Source: an uncultured Ignavibacteriales bacterium (GTDB taxonomy: Bacteria; Bacteroidota; Ignavibacteria; Ignavibacteriales; Ignavibacteriaceae). Taken from it: a stretch of DNA of 15,594 nt. Positions 1 to 7,631 of this stretch are shown piece after piece. Position 1 is the first letter of the stretch, and every line of letters begins with the position of its first letter. The stretch spans positions 1 through 15,594 of the forward strand of contig CAIWTC010000506.1 of the NCBI GenBank assembly GCA_903915485.1, in the 5' to 3' direction. The position numbers were made by a program, and so were the translations under genes. Below the pieces are notes generated by a model. The model saw only the letters and a program-made list of their open reading frames with translations, did no database searches and was not told the DNA's origin.

Positions 1-851
1 GTGAACATAATTTCAAATAATCTGAAAATTTTTCTCTCTGTCCAAACTCTTCTCTCTTGAATTTTATTAATAACAAAATTAGAAAAGTCAATAAAATCAG
101 GATCTTCCAAATCATGCTCGGACAACTTGAAAAAATATTCCGGAAGGGTTGGTTTAATAATTAAATACTGCTTCATAATATCCGTTAAAATATTTGAGCA
201 ATACTGCGAGACCGCTCTGTCCCCCTGCAGTGCAGAGTTGATAGCAATATCTCCGATGAAATCAATTTTTTCTGTTACATTAGCTCTTAACTCATCTGAA
301 ACTTCATTCTTTACCTTTATCTTTGCTAATTCCTCGAAGGAAGCAGTGGTCTGGGCCTCAACATATGCAATAAAATTATTCGGGTGAAGGAAATTAAATA
401 TGTGGCTAAAATAAGGAATGACTAGCAGCAATGATGTAACAACAAGTAGTGCATTCACTATAATACTTACAAACGGGAAAAATTCAGGAGTAACAATATG
501 TGCGACCCAAATAGAATTAACTGAAGCAATTACAAAAAGAGCCATTGCCCAAAAATTTCTGCGGTCTCCAACGAACAGATCCATAACTTTCGGTGAGTAC
601 TTGTTAGATGCCATTTCCACGATAATCGCTATTACCGTAACCGTGATTCCAAGAATGGCAGGAGCAACTTGGGTTAGCCCGCCTAAAACATTTGCCAAAA
701 TCCCCGGATCAACTGCAAATATATTTGAGAGTAAATGATTGATACCTCTGCCGTCAATATGCTTATCTATAACATAAGTCACAATAATTATTACAAGACA
801 CAATAAAAGCTGAACCAATAAAGGTTTAGCCCACGAATTAGAGCGCTTCAT
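1..851 (-). CDS. DUF2254-like integral membrane protein, partial (C-terminus off the left edge)
   Basis: The frame is open from an ATG at 851 to the window edge, giving 283 residues of an incomplete protein. There are four predicted membrane spans near residues 11-28, 60-80, 99-118 and 126-147, then a soluble, charged region from about 165 onward. The stretch QVAPAILGITVTVIAIIVEM followed by YSPKVMDLF (residues 61-93) resembles the conserved core of the DUF2254 predicted membrane proteins, where a long helix is followed by a Tyr-Ser-Pro motif. The function of that family is not established. A weak ribosome-binding-like TGGAAA lies about 10 bases before the ATG. It is on the same strand as the polysaccharide operon but separated from it by 160 bp with a plausible promoter of its own, so it is probably a separate unit. 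The family call is from motif memory; that it is a real membrane protein is much surer. Confidence 0.75.
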   Translation of the reverse strand, partial: MKRSNSWAKPLLVQLLLCLVIIIVTYVIDKHIDGRGINHLLSNIFAVDPGILANVLGGLTQVAPAILGITVTVIAIIVEMASNKYSPKVMDLFVGDRRNFWAMALFVIASVNSIWVAHIVTPEFFPFVSIIVNALLVVTSLLLVIPYFSHIFNFLHPNNFIAYVEAQTTASFEELAKIKVKNEVSDELRANVTEKIDFIGDIAINSALQGDRAVSQYCSNILTDIMKQYLIIKPTLPEYFFKLSEHDLEDPDFIDFSNFVINKIQERRVWTERKIFRLFEIMF

Positions 852-918
852 TATGTTTTATTTCCATTTTTCCGTACCATTATATTATTCCTGACTTTTT
901 AGTAGATATCTTTTTACA

Positions 919-947
919 ATATTACAAAAGGATAGTTAAAGCAACAA
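919..947 (-). promoter_or_regulatory. Candidate sigma-70-like promoter for the DUF2254-like gene
   Basis: On the minus strand there is TTGTTG (942-947), a 17-bp spacer, then TAATAT (919-924). Both hexamers are close to the sigma-70 consensus and the spacer is ideal. Transcription would begin near 912, leaving a leader of about 60 bases before the ATG at 851. AT-rich DNA gives such matches by chance, and the primary sigma factor of Bacteroidota prefers another consensus, so the call is tentative. Confidence 0.35.
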
Positions 948-1011
948 GAAAATAATCTAAAATATCACTTTTTTGGTCTTGCAAACTGCCGTATTTCAAG
1001 GGAATATATAG

Positions 1012-2031
1012 CTAAATTTGGCTTAGTATTTCCAGCAATATTTTTTTTACTTCCACTTTTTCTTCCCCTTCAAACAAATTATGCCCTGAATTTTTGAATG
1101 TATGAATATCGGGGAGTACTTTTAGCTTTTCAAGTTTTGTCTTGACAGACTCGGTTTCTATAGTTGTATCATTCGCTCCGACCAAAACAGATATTTTTTT
1201 AGCATCTAGCTTAATATCCTCAATTATTTCCGAAAGTTTCCAAAGCTGACTGATTGCCTGAGTCGGTACTGCACGATACACAAATCTTTTCGACTTGGTA
1301 TCACTCAATTCCTGTGAACGCGATTTTTTGAAGACATAGGGGCGGAATAGTACAAACAAGCTTAGCATAGCCCTAGATGCGATTACCCTTGCATACCATT
1401 TATGTGATTGCTTATATGTCAGATATGGCGAGGTTAGAATAATATTTTTTAATTTATACTTTGATGCCAGGTAAAGTGCGAGAAGACAGCCCATAGAATG
1501 AGCAACAACGATTACATTATCTGATAATTTAGAAACTATCTCATATCCCTTAACAGCATCAAAAATCCAGTCCTCATAAACCACAGTTTTTAATTTTTCA
1601 GGGGCGCTAGAACCAAACCCGCTTAGGCTTAATGAATAGTAAGGTATATTCTGCTTTTCCAAATCAGGCAAAAGAATATTAAACTCAGTTGAAGAAGCTG
1701 AAAATCCGTGAATAAATAAAACTCCCTTTCCCGAATCTCTACTACCAGGGAAGAGTAAAGGTTTTGTTTCCTCATAATATAAGGTGTTATCAATTGGAGT
1801 AAAGGAATTATCCTGAGAGTTTATGAAAGCCAATACTTTGTTTTCCAGACCTCTGATAACAGCGTATATTAAGACAGCGCCTGCCACAAAAGCTAAATCT
1901 GGTATAGATACAAACAATAAATAATAAATGCTTACTGCAATCAAAAGTATGCTGATGACATTAAGAAGAGAAAACATTCTTGATACCAAGTATATATTTC
2001 TATTATAATTACTTTTACTATTAATATTCAC
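1012..2031 (-). CDS. Membrane-anchored alpha/beta hydrolase (carboxylesterase/lysophospholipase-like)
   Basis: This 339-residue protein has two hydrophobic N-terminal segments (about 19-42 and 45-62) and then an alpha/beta-hydrolase domain. The oxyanion-hole motif is LFIHGFSAS (105-113). The nucleophile elbow is AHSMG (177-181, Ser179), with Ala in place of the commoner first Gly. Likely acid and base are Asp288 (in VGANDTT) and His317 (in NSGHNLF), so the triad looks intact. The family hydrolyses esters or thioesters; the substrate cannot be read from sequence. The position at the 3' end of the polysaccharide operon, 48 bp after the acyltransferase, hints at removal of acyl groups from, or processing of, a lipid-linked glycan, but this is inference. 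The start is GTG at 2031; an ATG at residue 19 is an alternative that would shorten the cytoplasmic tail. The stop is TAG. Confidence 0.85.
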   Translation of the reverse strand: MNINSKSNYNRNIYLVSRMFSLLNVISILLIAVSIYYLLFVSIPDLAFVAGAVLIYAVIRGLENKVLAFINSQDNSFTPIDNTLYYEETKPLLFPGSRDSGKGVLFIHGFSASSTEFNILLPDLEKQNIPYYSLSLSGFGSSAPEKLKTVVYEDWIFDAVKGYEIVSKLSDNVIVVAHSMGCLLALYLASKYKLKNIILTSPYLTYKQSHKWYARVIASRAMLSLFVLFRPYVFKKSRSQELSDTKSKRFVYRAVPTQAISQLWKLSEIIEDIKLDAKKISVLVGANDTTIETESVKTKLEKLKVLPDIHTFKNSGHNLFEGEEKVEVKKILLEILSQI

Positions 2032-2079
2032 ATTATAAAGAATTTTTAATTTTTAGAACCCAATACAGGAGCATATCAG

Positions 2080-2700
2080 TTATGGCTTTATCCATAGCTT
2101 AGATGCTTCGTCATATTTTTTAATGACCTTCGCGGGATTACCAACGGCAACAGAAAAAGCAGGAACATCTTTTGTAACAACACTTCCGGCACCAATAACA
2201 GCATGCTTGCCAATTTTAATTCCTGCGACAATAACAGCATTCGCACCTATCCAAACATCGTCTTCAATGATTATTTGTGAAGTACTTATCGGCTGAAGGC
2301 TTGGTGGCAAAGTAATATCTTCAAATCCATGGTTCAATCCCGAAAAGGCCACATGCTGAGCTGTCATGACATTGTTCCCAATGGTTATTGGCCCAATTAT
2401 GACATTAGATAAACCAATTCTCGTGTTAGAACCGATTATGACATCACCAACGCCATTATTGACTACACTAAAATCTTCAATAGTTGATTTATCTCCAACA
2501 ACGAATTTGTTAAACGGCAGAGTATCAATTCTCGACCTTCTTCTAATACAAGCACCTTTACCTGTTTTGTGTACCAGAGGATTAACAAGTAACTTTACCC
2601 AAAGGCGGGGGCGGGCTTGATTTCTTGGCATCAGGCAAAACAATACAATATTTTTGATGGCAGAATTATTCTTCAGAAATTCTTTCAATTTAGTTATCAT
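2080..2700 (-). CDS. Hexapeptide-repeat O-acyltransferase (WcaF/maltose O-acetyltransferase type)
   Basis: The 206-residue protein has left-handed beta-helix hexapeptide repeats from about residue 65 to 190, such as VIIGSNTRIG, PITIGNNV, DDVWIGANAVI and KHAVIGAGSVV. It ends in the characteristic VAVGNPAKVIKKY, which is typical of acetyl-CoA-dependent sugar O-acetyltransferases. His124 in the loop GLNHGFED is in the position of the catalytic histidine of this family. It probably acetylates a sugar of the polysaccharide repeat unit in the cytoplasm, with acetyl-CoA as donor. The ATG at 2700 overlaps the stop of the upstream glycosyltransferase reading frame (ATGA), so translation is coupled. 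The family is clear; donor and acceptor are inferred. Confidence 0.88.
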   Translation of the reverse strand: MITKLKEFLKNNSAIKNIVLFCLMPRNQARPRLWVKLLVNPLVHKTGKGACIRRRSRIDTLPFNKFVVGDKSTIEDFSVVNNGVGDVIIGSNTRIGLSNVIIGPITIGNNVMTAQHVAFSGLNHGFEDITLPPSLQPISTSQIIIEDDVWIGANAVIVAGIKIGKHAVIGAGSVVTKDVPAFSVAVGNPAKVIKKYDEASKLWIKP

Positions 2701-3473
2701 TTTGACTTTGCCTTTTCAACTTTTGATATTGCATCATAAATCATATTAGCGTTATTTTCCCAAGTATGGTTACGGGCAAACATAATCCTTTTTGTTACCA
2801 ACTCAGGTGAATTTTCCGCTAATGCATTTTTAATCAGTCTGATGTAATCAGCAGTATTTTCAGCAAGATAAGTATAAGGTTCAAAAATATCCATTGCCGA
2901 TGTTTTAGTTGCAACAACTTTTTTACCCAACGCTAAATACTCATCGATTTTCCGGGGGTAATTACCAATGGTAACTTCGTTTACTATTTGCGGGTTCAAA
3001 CAAACATCAAATTTACTTACATAATTAGGCAACTCAGCCATATCTTTCCTGCCTAAGAAATAAACATTTTTCAGCTCATGAAGTTTGCTTTGTTTAAATT
3101 TTTCATCTTCCGGCCCTACAAAAACAAAAGATATTTCGTTTAATGCACCCGCAATGTTTTCCAATAGTTCAACATCTAATCGTAAACTTGCTAATGCACC
3201 AACATAGCCTACAATCGGTCCGCTTATTGACGACATATCTTCAGGAATACTAAAAGTTCTATTAGAATCAAAAAGAGTAAAGTCACATCCTTGACCAACA
3301 AAGAAAGAATTCGGGTTGTAACTCCGGGCATAATCAGCTAAATAATTTGAGTTAGCCACAGTACAATCGGATTTGCTAATAAGCAAAGGCTCTAGACGAG
3401 TCCCATGCTTCTTCCAATAATCAACTGCCACCAAATAATCTCTTGAATAGTACACGGAAGTGTTTGGCTTCAA
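2697..3473 (-). CDS. C-terminal fragment of the interrupted glycosyltransferase
   Basis: The frame continues after the TAG at 3480-3482. The first possible start is a TTG at 3473 and the fragment is about 258 residues. It holds the nucleotide-sugar-binding half: VGYVGALASLRLD at about 89-101, FVFVGPED, then YPRKIDEYLALGKK near 173-186 with the Glu expected to contact the donor. The bases just before the TTG read TAGGATTAT, so an AGGA lies 5 bases upstream and could act as a weak ribosome-binding site after termination. Whether this half is made separately cannot be decided from sequence. It overlaps the acyltransferase start by 4 bp. Confidence 0.55.
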   Translation of the reverse strand: MKPNTSVYYSRDYLVAVDYWKKHGTRLEPLLISKSDCTVANSNYLADYARSYNPNSFFVGQGCDFTLFDSNRTFSIPEDMSSISGPIVGYVGALASLRLDVELLENIAGALNEISFVFVGPEDEKFKQSKLHELKNVYFLGRKDMAELPNYVSKFDVCLNPQIVNEVTIGNYPRKIDEYLALGKKVVATKTSAMDIFEPYTYLAENTADYIRLIKNALAENSPELVTKRIMFARNHTWENNANMIYDAISKVEKAKSK

Positions 3474-3479
3474 ATAATC

Positions 3480-3899
3480 CTACAGATAAAAACTGCGGAA
3501 AATATCATTGTCATTAAAAAGTATATAATCAGAAAACTTTAGTTCTTCAGCAGCCTTCAAAATTTGCGCAGCGTATTTCTTATTATTTCTTTTGTTCATG
3601 AAATCAAATATTGCAGGTACAGGAATTCTTGTAATCGATTCCAAAACAGAATTCGGGAAGTAATTCCATAAATTTTCCGCCACTTTATATAACTGTGGCT
3701 CTTCACCTTTTAATATCTTAATTCGCCTTTGAATTTCAGGCCGGTGCTTTTCCTTCATCAATGTATTTCTATCCAACGGAGGGTTTACATATAGCACTCT
3801 ATTAGAACGGGAAAATTCTTCTGCCAAGTTTTTGCAGTTGCTTCCAATATCGACATCCCAGGCCTGCAGCCCGGTGATAATTATATCTCTATTCTTCAC
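3480..3899 (-). CDS. N-terminal fragment of the interrupted glycosyltransferase
   Basis: This 139-residue open frame holds the acceptor-side half of the GT-B fold and would not be an active enzyme alone. It starts with GTG at 3899, which overlaps the TGA of the upstream flippase gene (GTGA), so its start is fixed by coupling. It ends in FNDNDIFRSFYL followed by TAG at 3480-3482. The sequence continues in the same frame into the C-terminal half. Confidence 0.6.
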   Translation of the reverse strand: MKNRDIIITGLQAWDVDIGSNCKNLAEEFSRSNRVLYVNPPLDRNTLMKEKHRPEIQRRIKILKGEEPQLYKVAENLWNYFPNSVLESITRIPVPAIFDFMNKRNNKKYAAQILKAAEELKFSDYILFNDNDIFRSFYL

Positions 3900-5275
3900 G
3901 GATTAGCATCCTCAGTTTTATTTGATTTTATTTTAAATACTTTTTCTTTAATGATTGTAAAGCCATCTTTATAAAACCTCAAGCAGTACACTAGTGTATG
4001 AGAATATTTAATCCCATACAAACGGCGCAATATAATTCCTGCAATGATAACGAACAAAAGCATAGCAGAACTCCCGCCTAATGCTGCTCCTAGTGCGGGC
4101 GATGTATTTTTGAAAAGCGATACGAAAAAATAGATTGCGCCAATATTGTAAAACATTATCCCAAGCAGGAGGTAAAAATTAATTCTCGGCCTTCCGGTTG
4201 AATCTACAACAACTCCAAACTGCCGCATAAAAGGCTGAAGTATAGACGCTGCGAGAATCACCTGCATCACGGGGATAGAATTTGCGTAACCTGTGCCGGC
4301 AGCTAAGTTCATGATAAATTTTGCGGAAACACCAAGCACGATTACTATTGGAATTATTATCGCAAGCAAAAGACCTACTGCCCGCTCATATAAATAAACA
4401 ACCGCATCTTTCCCCTGCTCTGCCACCCGTTGAGCACTCTTAGGGAAAACGATAGAAGATAGTGCTGCGACGGGAACATCAATAAAATTTGTCATACGAT
4501 TAGCAGCATTAAATATTGCCACTTCGCTTGTCGGCATCATGGCTCCGAGAATCATCTGGTCAACACTTGAATAAATCATTGAACTAATGTTTGTACCAAA
4601 AACAAACTTCCCGAAATGAAATAGCTTTTTCACCCACTGCCAGTCAACAGGTAAAACTACTCTGAAATATTTACGCACGAAAATGAACCCCGTGCATAAA
4701 GCCATAAAAGCAGCTGCCATTTGGAATAACACTAGAGATAAAAGGTCGATTGTAGTTTTCGTGAAATAGAAATATAGTATAACACTGAAAAATGTTCCTT
4801 GACGAATAAGTCCTGTTACAAATATTCCCTTGAAGTCATAATTGGCCTGTTGGATAAAATTGAATTGCGAAAAACCTATTAGCAAAAATGTTGTTATTGA
4901 ATAAAGGTAAAACATTTTTGATATCGCCGGACTATGCCAAAGATTCGACAACACCGGTGCAAATACAAGCAACAAAACAATAGAGCACATCGTCACTATG
5001 ATATTCAGCATCAGTGAGGCAGTCAAAACTTTAGGGTAATCTTCCTTCGAAGCCCCGGCCGCGAATTTTATCTGAGCATTCTGTATCAATCCGTTTCTTG
5101 CAACTTCTATGATGGCAGTAACCGTAATGAACAATGCCCAAGTACCAAATTCGGATTTTGGTAAAATTCGTATTAAAATTAAAAATCCGCCAAATCCAAA
5201 AACAAGCGCACTGAACCCATTAAGAATCGTATAAATACCGGATTTCATCCAATATGGATCTTTAGCAAATTTCAT
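3896..5275 (-). CDS. Wzx-like polysaccharide/O-antigen flippase (MOP superfamily)
   Basis: The 459-residue protein is hydrophobic throughout, with about 12-14 predicted membrane helices, the usual size of lipid-linked oligosaccharide flippases. The N-terminus has the family pattern of a gated first helix, a G-F-G-G turn, then RILPKSEFGTWAL (residues 35-47), which matches the conserved R-x-L-x-x-x-x-F/Y-G motif after helix 1. The family moves undecaprenyl-diphosphate-linked repeat units from the cytoplasmic to the periplasmic face of the inner membrane. Its ATG overlaps the stop of the upstream GT4 gene (ATGA) and its TGA overlaps the GTG of the next glycosyltransferase. The last 20 or so residues are a Lys-rich cytoplasmic tail. 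The family call is firm; the substrate is unknown. Confidence 0.88.
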   Translation of the reverse strand: MKFAKDPYWMKSGIYTILNGFSALVFGFGGFLILIRILPKSEFGTWALFITVTAIIEVARNGLIQNAQIKFAAGASKEDYPKVLTASLMLNIIVTMCSIVLLLVFAPVLSNLWHSPAISKMFYLYSITTFLLIGFSQFNFIQQANYDFKGIFVTGLIRQGTFFSVILYFYFTKTTIDLLSLVLFQMAAAFMALCTGFIFVRKYFRVVLPVDWQWVKKLFHFGKFVFGTNISSMIYSSVDQMILGAMMPTSEVAIFNAANRMTNFIDVPVAALSSIVFPKSAQRVAEQGKDAVVYLYERAVGLLLAIIIPIVIVLGVSAKFIMNLAAGTGYANSIPVMQVILAASILQPFMRQFGVVVDSTGRPRINFYLLLGIMFYNIGAIYFFVSLFKNTSPALGAALGGSSAMLLFVIIAGIILRRLYGIKYSHTLVYCLRFYKDGFTIIKEKVFKIKSNKTEDANP

Positions 5276-6396
5276 GCTTTTTGTCCACTTATTTTTGAAT
5301 ATACTTCTTCATTACGATGGACCAACTTTGCTAAATCAAATTTGCTTTCGACAGTCGCCCTTGCTTGCACGCCTAATCTTTCTCTAAATTTAGAATCAGT
5401 CGCCAGATTAATTATCCTATCAGCTAATTCAGACTCACTTCCGCATTCAAATAATAGACCGTTTTTATCATGTTCTAATGCTTCTGTAGTACCGTTAATA
5501 TTGGTAGCAATACATGCCACCCTCATAGACATTGCTTCAAGCAAGGCCAAAGGGATAACTTCCCATAGCGACGGCAGAACAAATACATTAACTGAATGAT
5601 GAATATTTTGAACATCACTGCGGAATGGAGTAAACACAATTTTATCAGTAACATTAAGTGCTTTAGCTAATTGGATGACTTCCTGTTTAAGTTCTCCGTC
5701 ACCAACAACCAGAAACTTCACATTAGGGCACTTCGATGCAACGATTGGAATTGCTCTAATAAAAGTCAACGGGTCTTTTTGGAATGTCATTCGTGCAACA
5801 AAGCTTACAATTATGTCCTGTTCAGAGAATCCGAATTCATCTCTTAAATTTTTCCATTCAGAATCAGGATTAAACTTTTTTGTATCAATGCTATTGTGGA
5901 TAAGTTCATAGCTTTTTCCACCGCAGTATTTCCGACCTGAATTTACATCTGACTGCGAACCGCAAATCACTGTATTGCATAATGAAACCAATAACCGTTC
6001 AGAAAGCTTTCTCGATAGCGTAACAAGCGGGTTATTCCCTGTGTGGAATGACCAACCATGAACCGTATATAGAATTTTCTTCTTGAGTAGTTTTGCAGGA
6101 ATAATTGAGTTTGTGCCTGCCCTTGTCCCATGCGCATGGACTATATCAAAATCGTTTTCAGATATCAATTTTTTCACAAGCGGATAAACGCTGAAATCGA
6201 ATGGCTTCTCTGTTGGGATAATATGAGTTTTAATTCCAATCTTCTTTAACTTATCAATCATCTCGCCATCGGTAAAACTTAGAACTTCAACTTGAAATTT
6301 ATCAGTGTCAAGATTAGATACTAAATTATATAAGTATGTTTCGCCTCCGCCTACAGAACCTTGCCTGATTGTTTCTAATATCTTTATCTTCTTCAT
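5272..6396 (-). CDS. Glycosyltransferase family 4 (GT-B fold)
   Basis: The protein has 374 residues, normal for GT4. The N-terminal half has the Gly-rich loop GSVGGGETYLYNL (13-25) and DIVHAHGTRAG (84-94). The C-terminal half has SFVARMTFQKDP (198-209), with the Arg and Lys that bind donor diphosphate, FLVVGDGEL (228-236), and an E-x7-E motif at Glu279 and Glu287 (WEVIPLALLEAM). It is a retaining enzyme by family, using a nucleotide sugar to extend the lipid-linked glycan at the cytoplasmic face. The ATG at 6396 overlaps the TGA of the preceding gene and its own TGA overlaps the flippase start. All key motifs appear intact; the sugar cannot be predicted. Confidence 0.92.
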   Translation of the reverse strand: MKKIKILETIRQGSVGGGETYLYNLVSNLDTDKFQVEVLSFTDGEMIDKLKKIGIKTHIIPTEKPFDFSVYPLVKKLISENDFDIVHAHGTRAGTNSIIPAKLLKKKILYTVHGWSFHTGNNPLVTLSRKLSERLLVSLCNTVICGSQSDVNSGRKYCGGKSYELIHNSIDTKKFNPDSEWKNLRDEFGFSEQDIIVSFVARMTFQKDPLTFIRAIPIVASKCPNVKFLVVGDGELKQEVIQLAKALNVTDKIVFTPFRSDVQNIHHSVNVFVLPSLWEVIPLALLEAMSMRVACIATNINGTTEALEHDKNGLLFECGSESELADRIINLATDSKFRERLGVQARATVESKFDLAKLVHRNEEVYSKISGQKA

Positions 6397-7631
6397 TGCT
6401 TATTTTGCTTTTGCTTCAGAATGTCATCTATATAAATTGTTTTTGATTTTTCAGTAACCATAAACTCTTTGTTTGAGCGCTTTAGTCTGAATAGCGCTAA
6501 TATCTGGTTAAAAACAAACAACGGCAATTTTGGAACAGAATACAGAATTTCTTTTTCAGCATTAGACAAATATGCCGAAAGAACCACATTAATAAGAAAT
6601 ATACTGAACCCAATTAACCATGCGATAGCCATCTGAATGCTAATAACAAAATTCACTCCTAAAAATAGTAGCGAATACAACCCTATAATAACCAAAGGCG
6701 GAGTGCTTATCACAAGTCCGAAATATGTAATATTAAAATTAAATGCGGCTATACCCTTAAAAATAATTCTAAGGCTGTCTAACAAATGAAGAAAATATGA
6801 ATTCAGCCAACGCGTCCGCTGTTGAGTTACCTGTGCCCCGCTGCTGGTTTTTTCATCATAGACAATTGCATCCGGCGCATACGCGATTATATTATCCTCA
6901 AGTACTAACTTATTCTGAAGCATTTTGTCTTCTGCAACAATAATGGGTTTACTCAAGTTTTCATTTTCTATTTCCTGCACCATCCTGGTATATGTCTTTG
7001 ACTCAATTGCCATTCCGCTTCCGGCAATAGTCGCCGAAGAACCCAGCAAAAATGGGATAAGTCTTTGAGTATGATTGTAATAATAATCACTGAGTGCATC
7101 GATACGGGAATATACAGTATCTAAATTTTTTGGGGCCCTGCGCCCTTGAATTGCGCGATATCCCTTGGAACAAAATCTGTTTATCTCATTCAAGTAATCA
7201 GGATGAGCAAGATTATCAGGGTCAAATATTACAATATAATCGTGCGTAGATGAGAGATTTTCGATAGCATGCAAAATTGATTTTGTTTTGGAGTTAAGAA
7301 ATGGACTAGGGAAAAGTACTGACAACTTATCGGAACTGAGTGGATATTCCAGTGGCGTGCAATTATCTGCAACAAGATAAATATGATAGTTAGAATACTT
7401 CTGTTTTAATAATGAATCCACAGAAGGCAAAGTAATTAAAACATCTTTGTAAGCAGTAATAATTATTGCAAAATCAGTATCCTTTACTGAATCAGCACTG
7501 CTCTTAACTTTAGCTCTGCTTAGAAACAAACCCACAAAAGTATTCAGGAATGGAAATAACAAAAAGATTAGAAGAATTATTTGAACAGAATAGAACACCC
7601 AAAGCAAAGCATTCCCGGGAAGAGAATTCAT
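6393..7631 (-). CDS. Membrane-bound family 2 glycosyltransferase with a processive-type QxxRW motif
   Basis: This 412-residue protein starts with a membrane helix (about 9-36). A GT-A domain follows: FAIIITAYKD (54-63), DPDN (137-140) as the metal-binding D-x-D, GSGMAIE (204-210), acceptor-side Glu234-Asp235 in VAEDKML, and QQRTRW (270-275). The C-terminus has about three or four membrane helices (295-355) and a basic tail. The D, DxD, ED and QxxRW series is typical of processive synthases such as cellulose and hyaluronan synthases and of related membrane GT2 enzymes. It therefore could add one residue or polymerise a beta-linked glycan across the membrane. Both ends overlap neighbours by 4 bp (ATGA). 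The family is secure; processivity is inferred from motif and topology. Confidence 0.88.
   Translation of the reverse strand: MNSLPGNALLWVFYSVQIILLIFLLFPFLNTFVGLFLSRAKVKSSADSVKDTDFAIIITAYKDVLITLPSVDSLLKQKYSNYHIYLVADNCTPLEYPLSSDKLSVLFPSPFLNSKTKSILHAIENLSSTHDYIVIFDPDNLAHPDYLNEINRFCSKGYRAIQGRRAPKNLDTVYSRIDALSDYYYNHTQRLIPFLLGSSATIAGSGMAIESKTYTRMVQEIENENLSKPIIVAEDKMLQNKLVLEDNIIAYAPDAIVYDEKTSSGAQVTQQRTRWLNSYFLHLLDSLRIIFKGIAAFNFNITYFGLVISTPPLVIIGLYSLLFLGVNFVISIQMAIAWLIGFSIFLINVVLSAYLSNAEKEILYSVPKLPLFVFNQILALFRLKRSNKEFMVTEKSKTIYIDDILKQKQNKQ

Larger units (their letters stand above)
2697..3899 (-). pseudogene. GT-B glycosyltransferase (GT4-like) interrupted by an in-frame TAG at 3480-3482
   Basis: Reading one frame from the GTG at 3899 to the TGA at 2697-2699 gives 400 codons, about the normal length of a GT-B glycosyltransferase, with a single TAG at codon 140. 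The N-terminal part has a Rossmann-like beginning (DIIITGLQAW, then RVLYVNPPLD). The part after the stop has the donor-side domain: GPIVGYVGALASLRLD, FVFVGPED, VYFLGRKD and YPRKIDEYLALGKKVVAT. The two parts read through in a natural way (FRSFYL-stop-DYLKPNTSVYYSRDYL) with no frameshift or missing segment. One base change from a sense codon such as AAG, GAG or CAG would make it. TAG ends at least two other genes in this window, so general reassignment of the codon is unlikely. It may be a recent nonsense mutation, a sequencing error, or a gene split into two polypeptides. Confidence 0.75.

Noticed and set aside
127..738. Two plus-strand open frames (127-387 and 418-738).
   Set aside because: They lie opposite the DUF2254-like gene, which has membrane helices and a family motif; their translations show no domain, signal or convincing start.
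978..1000. Imperfect inverted repeat CTTGCAAA / TTTCAAG with an 8-base loop just after the alpha/beta hydrolase gene.
   Set aside because: The stem is short and A+T-rich with a bulge, and no T-run follows on the minus strand, so it does not qualify as a rho-independent terminator.
2697..3899. General recoding of TAG as an amino acid.
   Set aside because: TAG ends the alpha/beta hydrolase gene and the NHL gene at their expected family lengths, so the codon is used as a stop in this genome.
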